Below are positions 1 through 12,500 of a stretch of DNA of 64,000 nucleotides, piece after piece; position 1 is the first letter of the stretch, and each line of letters begins with the position of its first letter. The notes under the pieces are model-generated. The model was not told the DNA's origin. It did not search any database and saw nothing but the letters and a program-made list of their open reading frames with translations. This stretch comes from Tanytarsus gracilentus (lineage: Eukaryota > Arthropoda > Insecta > Diptera > Chironomidae). The position numbers and the translations under genes were made by a program. The DNA is taken from NCBI GenBank assembly GCA_038502055.1, contig JAXRKN010000032.1, positions 744,001 through 808,000 on the forward strand, in the 5' to 3' direction.

Positions 1-1832
1 CTCGATAGTACCAAACATGATCTTCTTGTGGGCATGTCAAGTACATTTGAATTGATATTAGACTATTTTACGAGTATACAAGATAAATGTGACTCGATAA
101 AAATGAAAACAAGATGCACGAAAGTTATGGTAGGATGACAAAAAATTATTATTTAAAATGTAATTGATTTTTTTTCTAGAGCACCCTCTACAAAATCCGC
201 ATCAAGGGATTCTTCAATCAATACGAGATTTTACTTATGAGCATAATTGAAATTCTTGATGAAATTCAGAATTTCTTAAACTCAAGAGTGACTCATGGGA
301 TCATAACTTGATTATATCCTTCGAGAAAAAGAAAAACTTTGCACTGATAAAACAAAATTCCCCCTAAGATTTGTTTTCTTATGTTGCTGCACGGCAACAA
401 CATAAAAGCTTCATCATACAATCCCTTCTCCGATTTTTTTGTGTGTTGGATTGACGCAATTCAACTTGACTCTTGAGAGGATACAGTTAAGTTATTTGCA
501 AAGCATTTTGTGTATGGATAAGAAGTGAGCAAATAAAAGAGAGACCTGTAAAAAATGTTTCAAATCACAAGTAAAATTTTTCATTTGAGATTAAACTTTT
601 ATCGATATATTTATTTTATTTTAATCGAGGTTTTAATTTTTTAGTAAGAGCTTTTTCAACGGATATTTTTCAAATTGAAAGCTTTAGAAAAGCTTGAAAA
701 TTTCTTCTTCATAATTTGTATCAAGGGCTCACTCACTGAATGTATATTTTTCTTGATGTATTTAATAATTTTTTGAGTGCTCACTTTAGATAAGCAACCG
801 CAATCACTTGCTAAACTTTGTATGAGTAAAATGATTCACATTAAAATATTTTTGTATTGCATAAAAATTTATTTAAATAAAAAACTTTTTCAATTCAATA
901 ACAGCAATTAATTATTACATTTTTTTTGCACTTTATATTTCAACAACAATAAAATGTTATGTTTAGAATTTGAAGCATTAAATTGTTAATAAAGAGCTTT
1001 GACACACTTTAAATGTTTGGGTTGTCACATTTAGGTTCTTGTTTCACCAACTCACTATGAGATAATTTCATTCAAACGTGTGCAAGTTAAATTTCGAATA
1101 CTAAGATCAAATTTATTTTTCGAGTAAAAAAATTTTTTTTTCCTTGAAAATATATATTTTTTATCGAAGGGTTTAGTTTTCTATCACTCAAAATCAAATT
1201 TTAAGTTAATCCCAACCTCCTACTGAGCTGCAAACTCAAAAAATAGTTAGCATCAATAAAGAAATTCATTAGCCTACTAATTTAACTTTCAATGATTACA
1301 AAGAATTTTAATAAATTTTCCTTGCGAAAATATGCATTTTATTAAAGTGGAAATTAGCCTAATTTCCGGCTTTTTCCCGGCATCACTTGTATATATAAAA
1401 TGATTGTTCATGTATCTATCTACATTTTCTGATATTCATATGTCGGTTCTGTTCGGTTCCGCAGAAGTTTTTTAATGCTGAATTTTACTAAACTTTGAGG
1501 AACCACAGCTTAATATTTCCTCTTTATTTTCAAAATCTATTGATGCAGTTTGATAGATATGACTTTTCTCATTTGAAGTCTAAATATTATCGAATGTTGA
1601 ATGTGCTCACATTTAGAGATATTTCGATTTATACCAAAGGGTAATTTTGTATTGAAAATCATATAAAACCTCGTGGAGCTGGTAATGTTAAGGATACAAT
1701 TTTCGAAATGATATTTTTTATTAGCTACGGTATCAAGCTTTTAATCGAGTAAAGGGAATTAATTTTAAAACAAAGTTAAAGCTAAATTTAACGAGTTTTA
1801 AAGAAACTTGCACACGTTTGAATCAAATTATC
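1..1832. other. Intergenic sequence left of the annexin pair
   Basis: No reading frame here looks like a conserved protein. The stretch is strongly AT-rich with many A and T runs. A TATATAAAA motif lies near 1389-1398, but no gene could be tied to it. The one structured item is an inverted copy of the downstream annexin 3' end (1053-1088), listed separately. Confidence 0.6.
1053..1088 (+). repeat. Inverted copy of the annexin 3' end (partner at 1805-1840)
   Basis: These 36 bases are the reverse complement of 1805-1840 with a single mismatch. The partner is the end of the first annexin coding sequence: its last codon, the TGA stop and the first 3' UTR bases. The two arms are about 716 bp apart. 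Similarity upstream of this copy is too decayed to trace, so it could be a relic of an inverted annexin duplication or a short copied fragment. Confidence 0.75.
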
Positions 1833-3414
1833 TCATAGTGCAATAAGAGTATAGAGAGCGTGTTTGTAATGACCAGAAGTGTCGCCTCTAATAGCATCCT
1901 TCAATGATTCCTTATATTTCTTCTGATACTCTTCCTTAATATCTTGCATGTCGATTTCACTTCTTGTAATAATCTATTAATTTAATTAAAGAGTAATAAA
2001 AATTATACAACTTGATAAACTTGATCAACTTACCAAACGAATCAATGATGCATCGTCCGTTCCGAGTCCAGCGACAGCTTTGTTAATTCTTTTCGCAAAG
2101 AATAGCGCACGATTGATTGAACATCGCAAGATTGAAACCATGGCAGTCTCAATGTCGCCACTAAATTCTCTCTTTATGTCCTTCTCCAAAGAGTTTCCAG
2201 TCAACTTTTCATACTCTTGAGCAATGAGGCTGATTTGTGCATTATTACGCAAGCACAAAATTCTATTGAATTCACTCTCGTCAGTTCCCATTCGTCCCAC
2301 TCCAGCAGCCTTCAAACACTGTGCATCTCGCTGTGCCGACTCTAAATTGGTAATCATCGTTTCGTCGCGATTTCCAGTACTCAAAGACACCAAAACTCTT
2401 TTAAAGCAATTGCTCGTCTCACTTTTCAGTGCCTCTTCCAAGGAAGCTCCATAGAGTTGCTTGAAATATTGCGTAACGGCTTGAACTTCTTGGTTCGTTA
2501 AGCCACAAAGAACTTCAATCAAAACGTCCTCTTCAGTGCCTATTCCTTCCATTGCATCGTGAAGTGACTCAGCATAGTATTGATGTAATGGCTTCAATAG
2601 ACTGACCAAAACTTTTTCAAATTTCCCAGAAGTCTCTTTTTTGATGTTCTCAATCAAATCCTTTCCATATGCTGTTTTAAATGCCTTTGCAATTTCCAAT
2701 CGTTGAAAGTTAGTGCGACGACACAAAACGCTACAGTTAAAATTTTAAACTTTAACTGTCAAATTAAGAAAGTTCATTAATACCTTATAAGTGCATCTTC
2801 ATCAGTTCCAAAGCCCTTCATGGCCTTTCTCAAAATAGAGGCATCGTTGGCTGCATCAAAATTTGGTTGTGGCACGATAGTTGGTCTTGACTGTTTTAAA
2901 AACGTTAATTATTGATGAAAGACACTTTTATAGAGTAGAATAATAATTACTTTAGGCACAGGGGGTGTGGCGGTGACGCTGCTATGCATTGGAGCCATTG
3001 ACATCATTTGAGGTGCGTGTTGCTGTTGTTGAGCATAAAAATCTTGTTGGGGAGGAAAACCCTGCTGAGGATAGGCACCAAACTGTTGAGGGGGTGGCGG
3101 ATAGGATCCGTATTGTTGCGGTGGAGGGTAGGCCCCAAATTGCTGCGGAGGGTAAATTCCTGGTTGCTGTTGCGGTAAAGGGAAGGCTCCAAATTGCTGC
3201 GGAGGGTAAATTCCTGGTTGCTGTTGCGGCGGATAAACTCCTGGTTGTTGAGGAGGATACGCGTTTGGGTTAGGAGGGAAGCCTTGTTGTTGTTGTTGTG
3301 GTGGATAAGGGCTTTGACCTTGGTTTGGAAGCTTTTTTAAGTGAAAAATGTAAAAATCTCCTTACAAATAAAATTCTCAGAACTAAATAAAGTATTACTC
3401 ACGTTGGGATACAT
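1833..3414 (-). CDS. AnxB11: Annexin with long Pro/Gln-rich N-terminus (annexin B11-like)
   Basis: Annexins bind acidic phospholipids in a calcium-dependent way and act in membrane organisation and trafficking. Five coding exons on the minus strand (3403-3414, 2951-3331, 2784-2890, 2034-2730, 1833-1973) give 445 residues. The first coding exon is only 12 nt (MYPN). Residues 5-131 are a low-complexity Pro/Gln/Gly/Tyr segment with repeated YPPQQ and PGIYPPQQFGA units. Four annexin repeats follow, each with a calcium-site G-x-G-T motif: KGFGTDEDAL, EGIGTEEDVL, GRMGTDESEF and AGLGTDDASL. The protein ends HALYTLIAL. A long Pro/Gln-rich head on an annexin core is characteristic of Drosophila annexin B11, hence the symbol. 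The neighbour at 3991-5579 is a tandem paralogue with the same 12-nt first coding exon. Family assignment is firm; the B11 orthology is likely rather than proven. Confidence 0.92.
3135..3229 (-). repeat. 54-bp tandem repeat in the annexin N-terminal exon
   Basis: A 41-bp identical block at 3135-3175 recurs at 3189-3229, a 54-bp period that keeps the reading frame (18 codons). It encodes the repeated QQQPGIYPPQQFGA unit of the N-terminal tail. Looser copies flank it, so the tail probably grew by local tandem duplication. Confidence 0.85.
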
Positions 3415-3990
3415 GCTTGCGTAATTTAAAATAGTTTAATGTTCAAGGCAAAATGAAATTTTAAAGCTCGAAAGCGTCTGACTTTCTCTACTGCTCAAAA
3501 CTGACTGAGCGAGTGCACGGATATGTTGAAATCTGAGAGAGAATATATTAAATGAGAGAAAATGTTCACATTCAGCGAAGAGAAATGAGAACTAGATGCC
3601 GGTTATAATGATTCATACATATATAAATATACATACATATGCAACAGGTTATCTTAAAAATAGTTACTTAAAAATATGACGCAAAATCTTTCAATGACGT
3701 TCGTTGAAATTGTTTAAATTTTTCTGATTAAGGCTATCGGACTCTTCAAATTGCGCATGAATGAGAAAAAACTATGGTGGTAGTCACTGAGAATAATGAT
3801 GACGATGATTTCTTATCAAATGAATTGAGGCAATTAAAGATATTTTTCTTCACTTAACGGCTATTTTATTAAATATTTATTATTCGAAATATAAATGGAC
3901 ATCAAAATATGGTTTGTGTGCTTGTATAAGATGTAAGCTATGAAAATGGCTTTGTAAATGGAGACAATGTTGATAATATGCGGTAATTAA
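3415..3990. other. Spacer between the two annexins
   Basis: It contains the 5' region of the first annexin and the 3' UTR of the second. Minus-strand AATAAA signals at 3865-3870 and about 3875-3880 lie roughly 110-125 bp past the second annexin's stop and are its probable poly(A) signals. No additional gene was seen. Confidence 0.6.
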
Positions 3991-5579
3991 TTAAGAGCTC
4001 TTTTGTTCGCCAATCAATACATAAAGAGCGTGTTTGTACGAGCCTAAATAAAAAAAATTATTAATTTTTACAAAAAAATCTTTAAAAAAGTTATTAATTA
4101 CCACTTGTATCTCCACGAATGCAATCCTTCAAACTCTCATTAAAAATTCTCTCAAATGCTTCCTTAATCTCGGCCATGTCAATTTCACAGCGTGTAACAA
4201 TCAAGCGAATTAATTGACGGTCGTTGGTGCCAATTCCCTTCATTGACTTCATTAATTGATGCGCGAAAAATTCTGACTTGTTCTTGACGCAACGGAAAAT
4301 GGCAACGAAACCATCCTTGATGTCGCCTAATTATTTTTAATTAAAAAGAAGACATTGATAAAAGAAGTGAACTCATTTTTAAAATAGTTACTTTCTGTAC
4401 CGGAAAATTCTTTCTCGAGGGCCTTCTCAAACGAGTGACCAGTCATGGTTTCATATTCCTTAAAGATCAAGCGAAGTTGATTATAGTTTCGTTGACATAA
4501 AATTGAATTGAAGACAGACTCGTCCGTTCCGGCTCTGAGTTCGCCAGCGCGAAGCAAATTGGTAGCATCTTCCTTTGCTTTAGCCTCATCGATCTCACCA
4601 GACTCATCGCGATTTGCATTCAAAAGTGAGACCAACAAGCGCTTAAAATTTCCCGATGTCTCGCCAATTAAAACATCTTCAAGATCTTTTCCATAAATTT
4701 GTTGGTAACGGCTTCGAATCATGTTGATTTCATTGTTGGAGAGTGTACATAAAACTTCAATGAGAACTTCCTCTTCTGTTCCGATTCCCGCGCAAGCATC
4801 ATAAATTTCTTTGCAGTAAAAATCCAAAGTGGGTTGAAGAAGAGCCACCAATAGATTCTCAAAATTTCCTCTCGTTTCACTCTGAATATTCTCGGTCAAG
4901 TCTTTGCCGTAGTTGGTTTTAAAAACTTTAGCAATTTCTTGGCGTTGTCCATTGCTTCGGCGACAAATGATATCAATTAGTGCTGTATCATCGCAACCAA
5001 AACCTAGAAAGAGAGTAATTTAAGAATTTTTAACAAACTCGAATTAAAAAATACCTTTCATGGCTTTGCGCAAATTTCCGGCATCATCTTGTGGATCAAA
5101 ATCAGCCTTTGGCAAAACTGTTGGGGTGCCCTAAAAATAAAATAAAAATATTTTATTAAATTAAATTAATTAGTCAAGTTAATTAAAACATTCCATGTGG
5201 ATTCATTATTACCTTACGCATATAATCGCTTGTAGAATTAGGAAGTGAATAATGAGGTATTTGATTGGGAAAGAGATAGGAAAAGGGCGCACAATTATTT
5301 AAGTTTGGATAAATATTTGATTGGTGGCCACTAAACTGAGGCTGTATGGAAGGTTTCGCTTGAGGTAAATTATTTGAGGGATTGTATATACCAGCTCCAA
5401 AGGGAACATTAGAGTAATTTTTAGAACTATTCGAAGATTGACCAGATCCCTTAAAAAGAAGTAGTTTTAGTTATGAAGTGAATCCATCATGGTTAAAAGT
5501 TTTAAAATTAAACCGTTAAAATTTTGAATTTTCTCAGCTATCTAAAGTAAAATAATTAAATACTTACGAATGGAAACAT
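3991..5579 (-). CDS. Second annexin, tandem paralogue
   Basis: A calcium- and phospholipid-binding protein of the annexin family. Six coding exons on the minus strand (5568-5579, 5213-5449, 5055-5130, 4401-5003, 4102-4326, 3991-4043) give 401 residues. As in its neighbour, the first coding exon is 12 nt (MFPF) and is followed by a longer low-complexity exon, here Ser/Asn/Pro-rich rather than Pro/Gln-rich. The core starts near GTPTVLPKADFDPQ and holds four annexin repeats: KGFGCDDTAL, AGIGTEEEVL, LRAGTDESVF and KGIGTNDRQL. In repeat 1 the usual GTD is GCD and in repeat 4 it is GTND, so calcium binding at those sites may be altered. The shared 12-nt first exon and the adjacent position support a local duplication. 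Intron positions in the core differ from the neighbour's. Family certain; which named annexin it matches is not. Confidence 0.92.
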
Positions 5580-6403
5580 CTTTTTTGATGAGAAGATTTG
5601 TTGTAAAAATCACTATAAAAAAATATTGAAAGCAAATGTTAGAATTATTTTGGCCTTCATACATTATATGGCGTGATTTTATGTAAAACTATCCGAGCCA
5701 CGTCACATGAAACTTTAAAACGTCTTACAAGTTAATGACGGAGCAGAATTTAAGTTAAGAGAGTATGCAAAGAAAATGCCGAGAGAATTATCTACATAGT
5801 AAGCAAATGCGATGACATCATCGTGTTACTAAAAATAAATATGTATATACACGCATATATTTTTGAACACAAATGTAAGAAAATTTTTTATCTTGTAATG
5901 TGAACCAACTTAATATTGCTTTATTTAAGTGCAAAGTAATGTTTTTGTTCTTATCAGCGCAAGCAAAATGCTTTTTCTCTCGTAAAAATTTGGCACATAT
6001 TCAAAAGAGAGATTTTTGGCGAGTGCTAACCTCTCAATTAATGATTAACTTCTTCAATTTAAATAGTTTTAATTAGCTTAAATCACGCACGTAATTAATA
6101 ACTTACCGTGAACGTTAGACAAATGAAGAATAAACTTTTGAACTATTAGTTAAATTAAAATACCGGTTTGAAAATTTTCTTTTTTTAAGAGCCGAAGTGC
6201 TTCCTCTTCAAGGGCAATATTGAGACTGAATAAGAGAGTAAAATGAATGACTAAATCGTCTGAATTTTTCTCAGAGAAACCCGCACTGCGTCACAACTGC
6301 CGATCTCATTTTCAAAAAAAACACCACTTGACGAAATAGTTTTGAATTTTAATGATTCATCTCTTTTATTGTTCGTCAACTCATTATAAAATTTCCCAGA
6401 AAC
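5580..6403. other. Spacer between annexin 2 start and PEX10 end
   Basis: AT-rich noncoding sequence that should hold the 5' UTR and promoter of the second annexin and the 3' UTR of PEX10. A minus-strand AATAAA (TTTATT near 6364-6369) lies about 35 bp past the PEX10 stop and is a plausible poly(A) signal. I saw no further gene. Confidence 0.55.
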
Positions 6404-7297
6404 TCAAAAATAGTTTTGTAGAAATATCACAGATGAACTTGTAAGTGGTTCACGGCACACGGGACAATTGGACTTATTTTGTTGCTTTATCCAATCTAAT
6501 ATGCATGTCCAACAAAATAAATGACCGCATGGGGTTGCAGCTAAACTCGTTCGATTTTCTAAGCACAGGATACATTTTTTAGTGCTCTCAACGTGAGCTT
6601 TTTCTATGGCTTGCTTCTTGGGTGCTTTAACATGCTCCAGTTTCTTTTCCTCGCGATGTTCTTTCAACTTGAGTAGAAGAGAAAATGTTACTTGTAAAAT
6701 TGTTAAGGCGCCGAGAAATCTGTAGCCGTTAAAAGAATTATGATGATGATTGTTGAGCCAAAATCTCACTAGCACGTAATGAATTCCCGTTATTTTCTTG
6801 GACAATTGAAAATTTTTCGCATTCAAATAGAATATGCCACGATGCATTGCCTTGATGTATGGAATAGACAATTTGATGGTCGAAAGGAAATTGAGGATGA
6901 AAGCTTGAGCTTCTGGCAAAAGTTCATCGCTCTCCTTGACTTTCCTCTCATATGAACTGATTATTTTAACTAGAAAACTTTCACCAAAAAATTCAAGAAC
7001 TATTGCAATCAACTGCAAAAGCTTTTTCGGTAGATTATCAGTTTTACTATCAATTTGAATCACACCCGTATACTCTTCGCCGAGAGTTTGTAATCTTTGT
7101 GTGGCCAAAAATCCATGATAAAATATATTAGTTGCAATTTTTATCACTTCATTGTGTTTTAAGAAGTTTCTATTATTTTTCACGAGGATTTGAGTCACTT
7201 CAAGCACATCGCTATTAAGTTTTTCAGTGTACTGTACATCTTTTTGAATTGTTCTAATTACTTCCGGCTGTCTAGCATTTTTAATATAATTTTTCAT
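6404..7297 (-). CDS. Pex10: PEX10, peroxisomal RING E3 ubiquitin ligase
   Basis: PEX10 is an integral peroxisomal membrane protein that, with PEX2 and PEX12, ubiquitinates the import receptor PEX5 so it can be recycled. The reading frame is a single uninterrupted exon of 297 residues, close to the usual family length. The N-terminal two thirds match the Pex2/Pex12 domain, with helical membrane-associated segments. The C-terminal RING has the C3HC4 pattern: CILCLENR, then PCGHLFCWTC, then NCPVCREPL. The GHLFCW core is diagnostic for PEX10. The start at 7297 is the first ATG, close to the divergent neighbour. SLU7 starts 332 bp away on the other strand, so the two probably share a promoter region. 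No disruption is visible. Confidence 0.93.
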   Translation of the reverse strand: MKNYIKNARQPEVIRTIQKDVQYTEKLNSDVLEVTQILVKNNRNFLKHNEVIKIATNIFYHGFLATQRLQTLGEEYTGVIQIDSKTDNLPKKLLQLIAIVLEFFGESFLVKIISSYERKVKESDELLPEAQAFILNFLSTIKLSIPYIKAMHRGIFYLNAKNFQLSKKITGIHYVLVRFWLNNHHHNSFNGYRFLGALTILQVTFSLLLKLKEHREEKKLEHVKAPKKQAIEKAHVESTKKCILCLENRTSLAATPCGHLFCWTCILDWIKQQNKSNCPVCREPLTSSSVIFLQNYF

Positions 7298-7629
7298 TTT
7301 ATTTTTATTTTTCGGTGAAAAAAATTAACTCCACTGAAAACCTTTGCCCTATAATACAGTGCAGTGCTGGCAAATTACATTATCAATACTAGAAAAATAT
7401 ATTTATTTTCAAAACTGTTAGAAATGTTTACTTAGTTTAATTTTTATTAAAATTTCACGATTTTAATTTTTTTATTTTGAAATTTGACATCTCTGACAGT
7501 TCGAGGGGCAATAACTACGCATTTGTTTATCTTCTGAAAAAGCTAAACGATTTCAATTAAATAAATTTAAAATAAATGTGGATTAATCATATTAAAAATC
7601 ATCTAAAGTAAAATTAACAAGGCTTCGCG
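7298..7629. promoter_or_regulatory. Divergent promoter region of PEX10 and SLU7
   Basis: Only 332 bp separate the two start codons, which face away from each other, so both core promoters and 5' UTRs must sit here or inside it. No canonical TATA box is at a convincing distance from either start, as expected for housekeeping genes. No specific element is claimed. Confidence 0.6.
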
Positions 7630-9483
7630 ATGATGAACGCTCCGAGAGTACCGATTTCTCTTCTGTTGAATGACAAAACAACGGATGCGCCAGCGAGTGA
7701 AGAAAGTCAGAAAAAAAGTCGTGAAGATTGGCGAAAAGCAAAAGAACTTGAAGAAGCTCGTAAAGCTGGTCAAGCTCCTGCTGCTGTAGATGAAGAAGGT
7801 AGGTTTAAGCTACAAAAATCTAAAAAACTTGTTTATTTAATAATTCCAAAAAATTTCCAGGCAAGGACATCAATCCACACATCCCGCAGTACATTTCGAG
7901 TGCTCCGTGGTATTATGGAACAGCTGGTCCAACTTTGAAGCATCAGCGTCCTCAAGATGAGAAGCAGAGAGAGATATCAGGAATCGAAGAATGGTATAAG
8001 AAGGGAGTTGATACCACTAGAGTTGCTACAAAGTATAGGAAGGGATCATGCGAAAACTGTGGAGCAATGACTCATAAGAGAAAGGACTGTTTAGAGCGGC
8101 CGAGAAAGATTGGCGCAAAATTTACAAACGCTCTTATTGCCTACGATGAATTTGAGCAGCCGGACTTAAATCAGGACTATGATGGAAAGCGAGATCGATG
8201 GGCCGGTTATGATCCAGCTACACACAAGGAAATTGTTGAGGAATATGAGAAGGTAGAGGAGGCAAAACGTCAACTAAAAGCTGAAAAATTGAAAGAAGAT
8301 CCTAATGCAGAATCATCAAGGTAGAATTTATTAATTTAATTTTTAAATAATTATAAAGTGATCGTTTTGTAGCTCTGAGGACGAAGACAAATATGCTGAT
8401 GGAGTTGACATGCCTGGAACAAAAGTTGACAGTAAACAGCGAATTACAGTGAGAAATCTTCGTATTCGTGAAGATACAGCCAAATATCTTCGCAATCTCG
8501 ATCCAAATTCCGCCTTTTACGATCCCAAAACGAGAAGCATGCGTGAAAATCCGAATCCTACAAAAGGACCTGATGAAGTTGAATTTGCTGGTGAAAATTT
8601 CGTGAGATATACCGGCGACACACAGAGTCATGCTAAAGCTCAACTCTTCGCTTGGGACGCTACCGGCAGGGGTGTCGATGTACATGTTTTGGCAGAACCA
8701 ACAAAGCTGGAACTCTTGCAAAAAGAATATGAAACGAAGAAGGAAGAGTTTAAGAGCAGTGTAAAAGATAATGTGCTGGAAAAGTATGGTGGCGAGGAGT
8801 ATCTTCAAGCTATTCCCAAACAACTGCTTTTAGCACAAACAGAAACTTACGTTGAGTACTCGAGAGACGGAAGAATCATTAAGGGAGCCGAAAAACCAAT
8901 AATTCGTAGTCGATACGAGGAGGATGTCTATCTGAACAATCACACAAGTGTTTGGGGATCCTATTTTGATAGCGGAAAATGGGGATTCAAGTGCTGCAAA
9001 TCATTTATCAAGAACTCTTGGTGCTGTAAGACAAACATTGGTGTCGACAATGAGGACGAAGTGCCATCAACGAGTGGATTTGTTGCTCCTTCCTCAAAAG
9101 AGGCATCTCGCGAAAGTCCCACAAGAAGTGAGAGAGAGAAATCTAAATCTCCCGAAAGTTCAAGTTCGTCAAGCTCAGATTCATCATCATCGAGCAGTGA
9201 CCAGGAAGAAAAAAGAAAAAATAAGAAACGCGATAGGAAACGCAAAAAGAAGAGAAAGCAAAAAGAGCGTCGCAAGAATAAAGAAAAGGATAAGCTTCAA
9301 TTGGCAATTGAAGCTGAAGAGAAACGTATAAGAGAATTTGAAAAAATAATGGCAACTGATGAACGCAAGAGAAAGTACAACAGCATGTACGAGAATAAGG
9401 TACCGACAGAAGAGGAAATGGAAGCGTTCATGATGAAGAGACCGCGCGAAGAAGATCCAATGGCTCAATTCATTTCCAAGTAA
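7630..9483 (+). CDS. Slu7: SLU7 pre-mRNA splicing factor
   Basis: SLU7 acts in the second catalytic step of splicing, helping 3' splice-site choice within the spliceosome. Three coding exons (7630-7798, 7861-8320, 8373-9483) give 579 residues with matching phases. Diagnostic features are the conserved block INPHIPQYISSAPWYYG, a CCHC zinc knuckle CENCGAMTHKRKDC, the block KRDRWAGYDP and the downstream VWGSYF block. A Ser-rich then Lys/Arg-rich tail (residues about 440-520) follows, typical of animal SLU7. The first ATG is immediately followed by a second (MMNAP), so initiation could use either. The gene is convergent with the pseudokinase gene; stop codons are about 110 bp apart, so their 3' UTRs probably abut or overlap. 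Confidence 0.96.
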
Positions 9484-9592
9484 AAAATTTATTTCTTTAT
9501 TATAGTGAATTTATTTTATTTGTAACAAGTTTAATAATGATAATAATAAGAAAATGATATTGCAAAAATAGTAATGTTTTTTAAATGTCACA

Positions 9593-12500
9593 TCATGACA
9601 TTGCGGCAATTATTTGGGATGCATCGAGCATAATTTTGGCACTCGATCGGACAAGGAATATTAGATGGCATTCATCAAAGATGGTGAGCTCGACTTTACT
9701 ACGCACAAGTCCATGCAAAACTGTTGCTCTCGCCAAATCAAGCCAGCGCTGTACCGTTACCTCTCGCTCTCGTGTTGAACCGTTAAGTGAAATATCACTT
9801 GGTCCCCACAAAACGTACTCGAGAACAGATTTTGTTCTAAAAATTAAATTGTTTAGTTATTAAAATTATTAATTTATTTAAAATCATATACCTCGAGAGT
9901 GTATCAGCTCGCTCTTGAATCAAAAGATTCAATAAGATAGGCGTAAGCTTTGTTTCAGGCAAAATCTCCTTTACAACTTTCATGGCACATTGACAAAGAG
10001 TGCCCATCATTTCGTCTTCATCCCGAGAAAAATCTGAATTGAAGCTGGAAAGGATTTTATAAAAATATGTTATTTCAAATTAAACTTATAACTCACCCTT
10101 GTAAAATGCACAGTCTCGCCTGCTGATCTTTGACATCAATTTCACGACACATGATTATATTCGAGAGACTCAGTGGCATTTCTTCAATTCCTTTCGATTG
10201 CATATTCTTTAAACCGTTAATGAGCTGTAGGCAGATGAAACCGACCTCACGACACAGCAAATCGTCAAATAAACCATTTTTGTTGAGGCCTTTTTCATCA
10301 CCAAGAGATTTTTCGTTTATAGAAATCGCATCTTCGCTTTCATCATTAGCACGGGTACCATTATTGTTACTGCTGCTGCCATTCAAATCTCCAAAAAGAC
10401 TGTGATTTTGAAGTTTTGATTTCATCATTGAGCCCAAATTATCGAGAGTCTCGACATTGAGTTTTGGAAGCACAGTAATTGTAGCTAAACAAAATAAAAA
10501 ATTATATTTAATATTTAATTAAAAATTTAAGACCTCTTCGTACCTTGCACCATTTGAACTTTTATTGTCGGCATTGATGGCAAATAATTGTTTGGAACCA
10601 AGTCATAGAACTCCGTAATTGGATTTAAAGCTCCCGAAACTCCTCCGCTCATTTGATAAAGCTCATTTCCGGAGACAATTTGATTGGCGTCAGATGTAAG
10701 CATGAGTGTGACATGCACTGAATTTTGCCACACGGCCTGATGAAAAACTCGCTTTCCCACAACCAATCCAATTGAATCGATGACGAGGAAGTCTTCGAAG
10801 CGCAAATTTAGACAATTCAAAACTGGTCGAAGTGCGACCGAAATCGATTTCGGCTGCTGAAGCTAAGCGAATGAAATTAAGTAATTAAAGTAATCTCTCT
10901 TAAAATCTCGTTAAATTTATTTCTTCATACCTGATCCAATACTTGAGCTAATGCCTCGTGATTTGCAACAATTACTGCTGAGTAATTATCTTCCAAATTT
11001 TTATGCACAACACTGCGACCTTTACGCATTCTCAATCGACTGACCGTCTTGCTATTGCGTGTCGGAGGTCCCTGTATAAAGAAATTTAAATTAAATAAAA
11101 AGAATTCATCATGACGATGCTTTACATACCTGATGATTGCTTGCATCATTAAGATCGCCTTGAGCCACATCGTGACCTGCTTCACTTCCATAAAAGCTGT
11201 ATGGCGAGTAAATTTCAGATTCACCTAATTCACTGCCACAGTAGGAGCGCGCTACATTACCTGAAGAGAATTAATTGAAACATTTTAATAGATAGCTTTT
11301 TAAGTTGTGAAGATTTTCTTACCAAAAGTCAATACTGGCGAGCATATTCCATTATCGGGATAGCTAGCACGCTGGTATTTGCTTCCATTCATGTTGACGT
11401 TTATGTTTATGGGCTCATAACTTTCACTCGAACGCAACTCTATATTTGTCATGTGTGTGCCCTTCATTCGATTATTATTATTATTATTACATGGCGGCGA
11501 TGGCGTAATTTCATTGGCAATAATTTCTGGAGGAGTGGGCGATCGACTGTCCAATAAGTTCGTATCCGATGCACTCATCTTCTTATTTCGCAAGTAATTG
11601 TCAATTGTGATGTTCATTTTTTGCACTGACGACTTTAGGCCATCGCTATTGAGGAAAATTAGTTGCTTGCTTGGAGAGGGAGATTTGCTCGTCTTGGCAT
11701 TATTCTCGAAAAGTTCAATTTTACTTCTTGTCGATACATTTTCAATTTCAATCACTTTCTTCTTACACTCCATAACAATGGGCGCTGATGAAGCATTATT
11801 ATTATTGTTAGTGGCTGGTTTAAAGGAATTTGGCTTAGCAATTACAATCTCTTCATTCTTATATGCCTCACTATCATCACTGCTGCTGCTATTTTCCTGT
11901 TTTAATTCGCCCACTGGCTGCTGTCGTTTCTTCAATTCGAGCGCTAACTTGGCTTCTCGCTCTCTCATACTATTAGTACGTTCTGGCTTGCGAGGAACAA
12001 TTGAATTACGAATCTCACCCAAATTTGCATAAACACTGTCACCGACGGTGATATTATTGGACGGCGGAGGCGACGGTGCCTTTGACTTTTGACTTTCAGC
12101 TTCAATAATTTCCATTTTTGCCTTTAGCTCCGTTGAGTTTTTAGGCGGGGGCGGTCTCGATGGCTTGTTCGATTCCAATTTAGTAGTATCACTGCGTACG
12201 GGCGGAACGGGTGGCTTATGACTCACAAATTTGTCACTCGAAGGTGAGTTGGGCGAGTTATTGACTACCTCGACACCTGTGTTATTTATGTCTAACGGAT
12301 GAATTATAATGAGTCGTGGCTTCACTTGCGGCGCCGAAATAGAATCATCACTGGGACTGCTCGGTATGTCTGCATAATGACTATAGTCTTTCTTCGATGA
12401 ATGATGATTATGATCAGTCTTTCCGTTAGTTCCCATTCGCAGAAATTTCTTTATTGAGAATTTCTTCTTCTTAACCTTATCGATATCCGCTAGGGAATCT

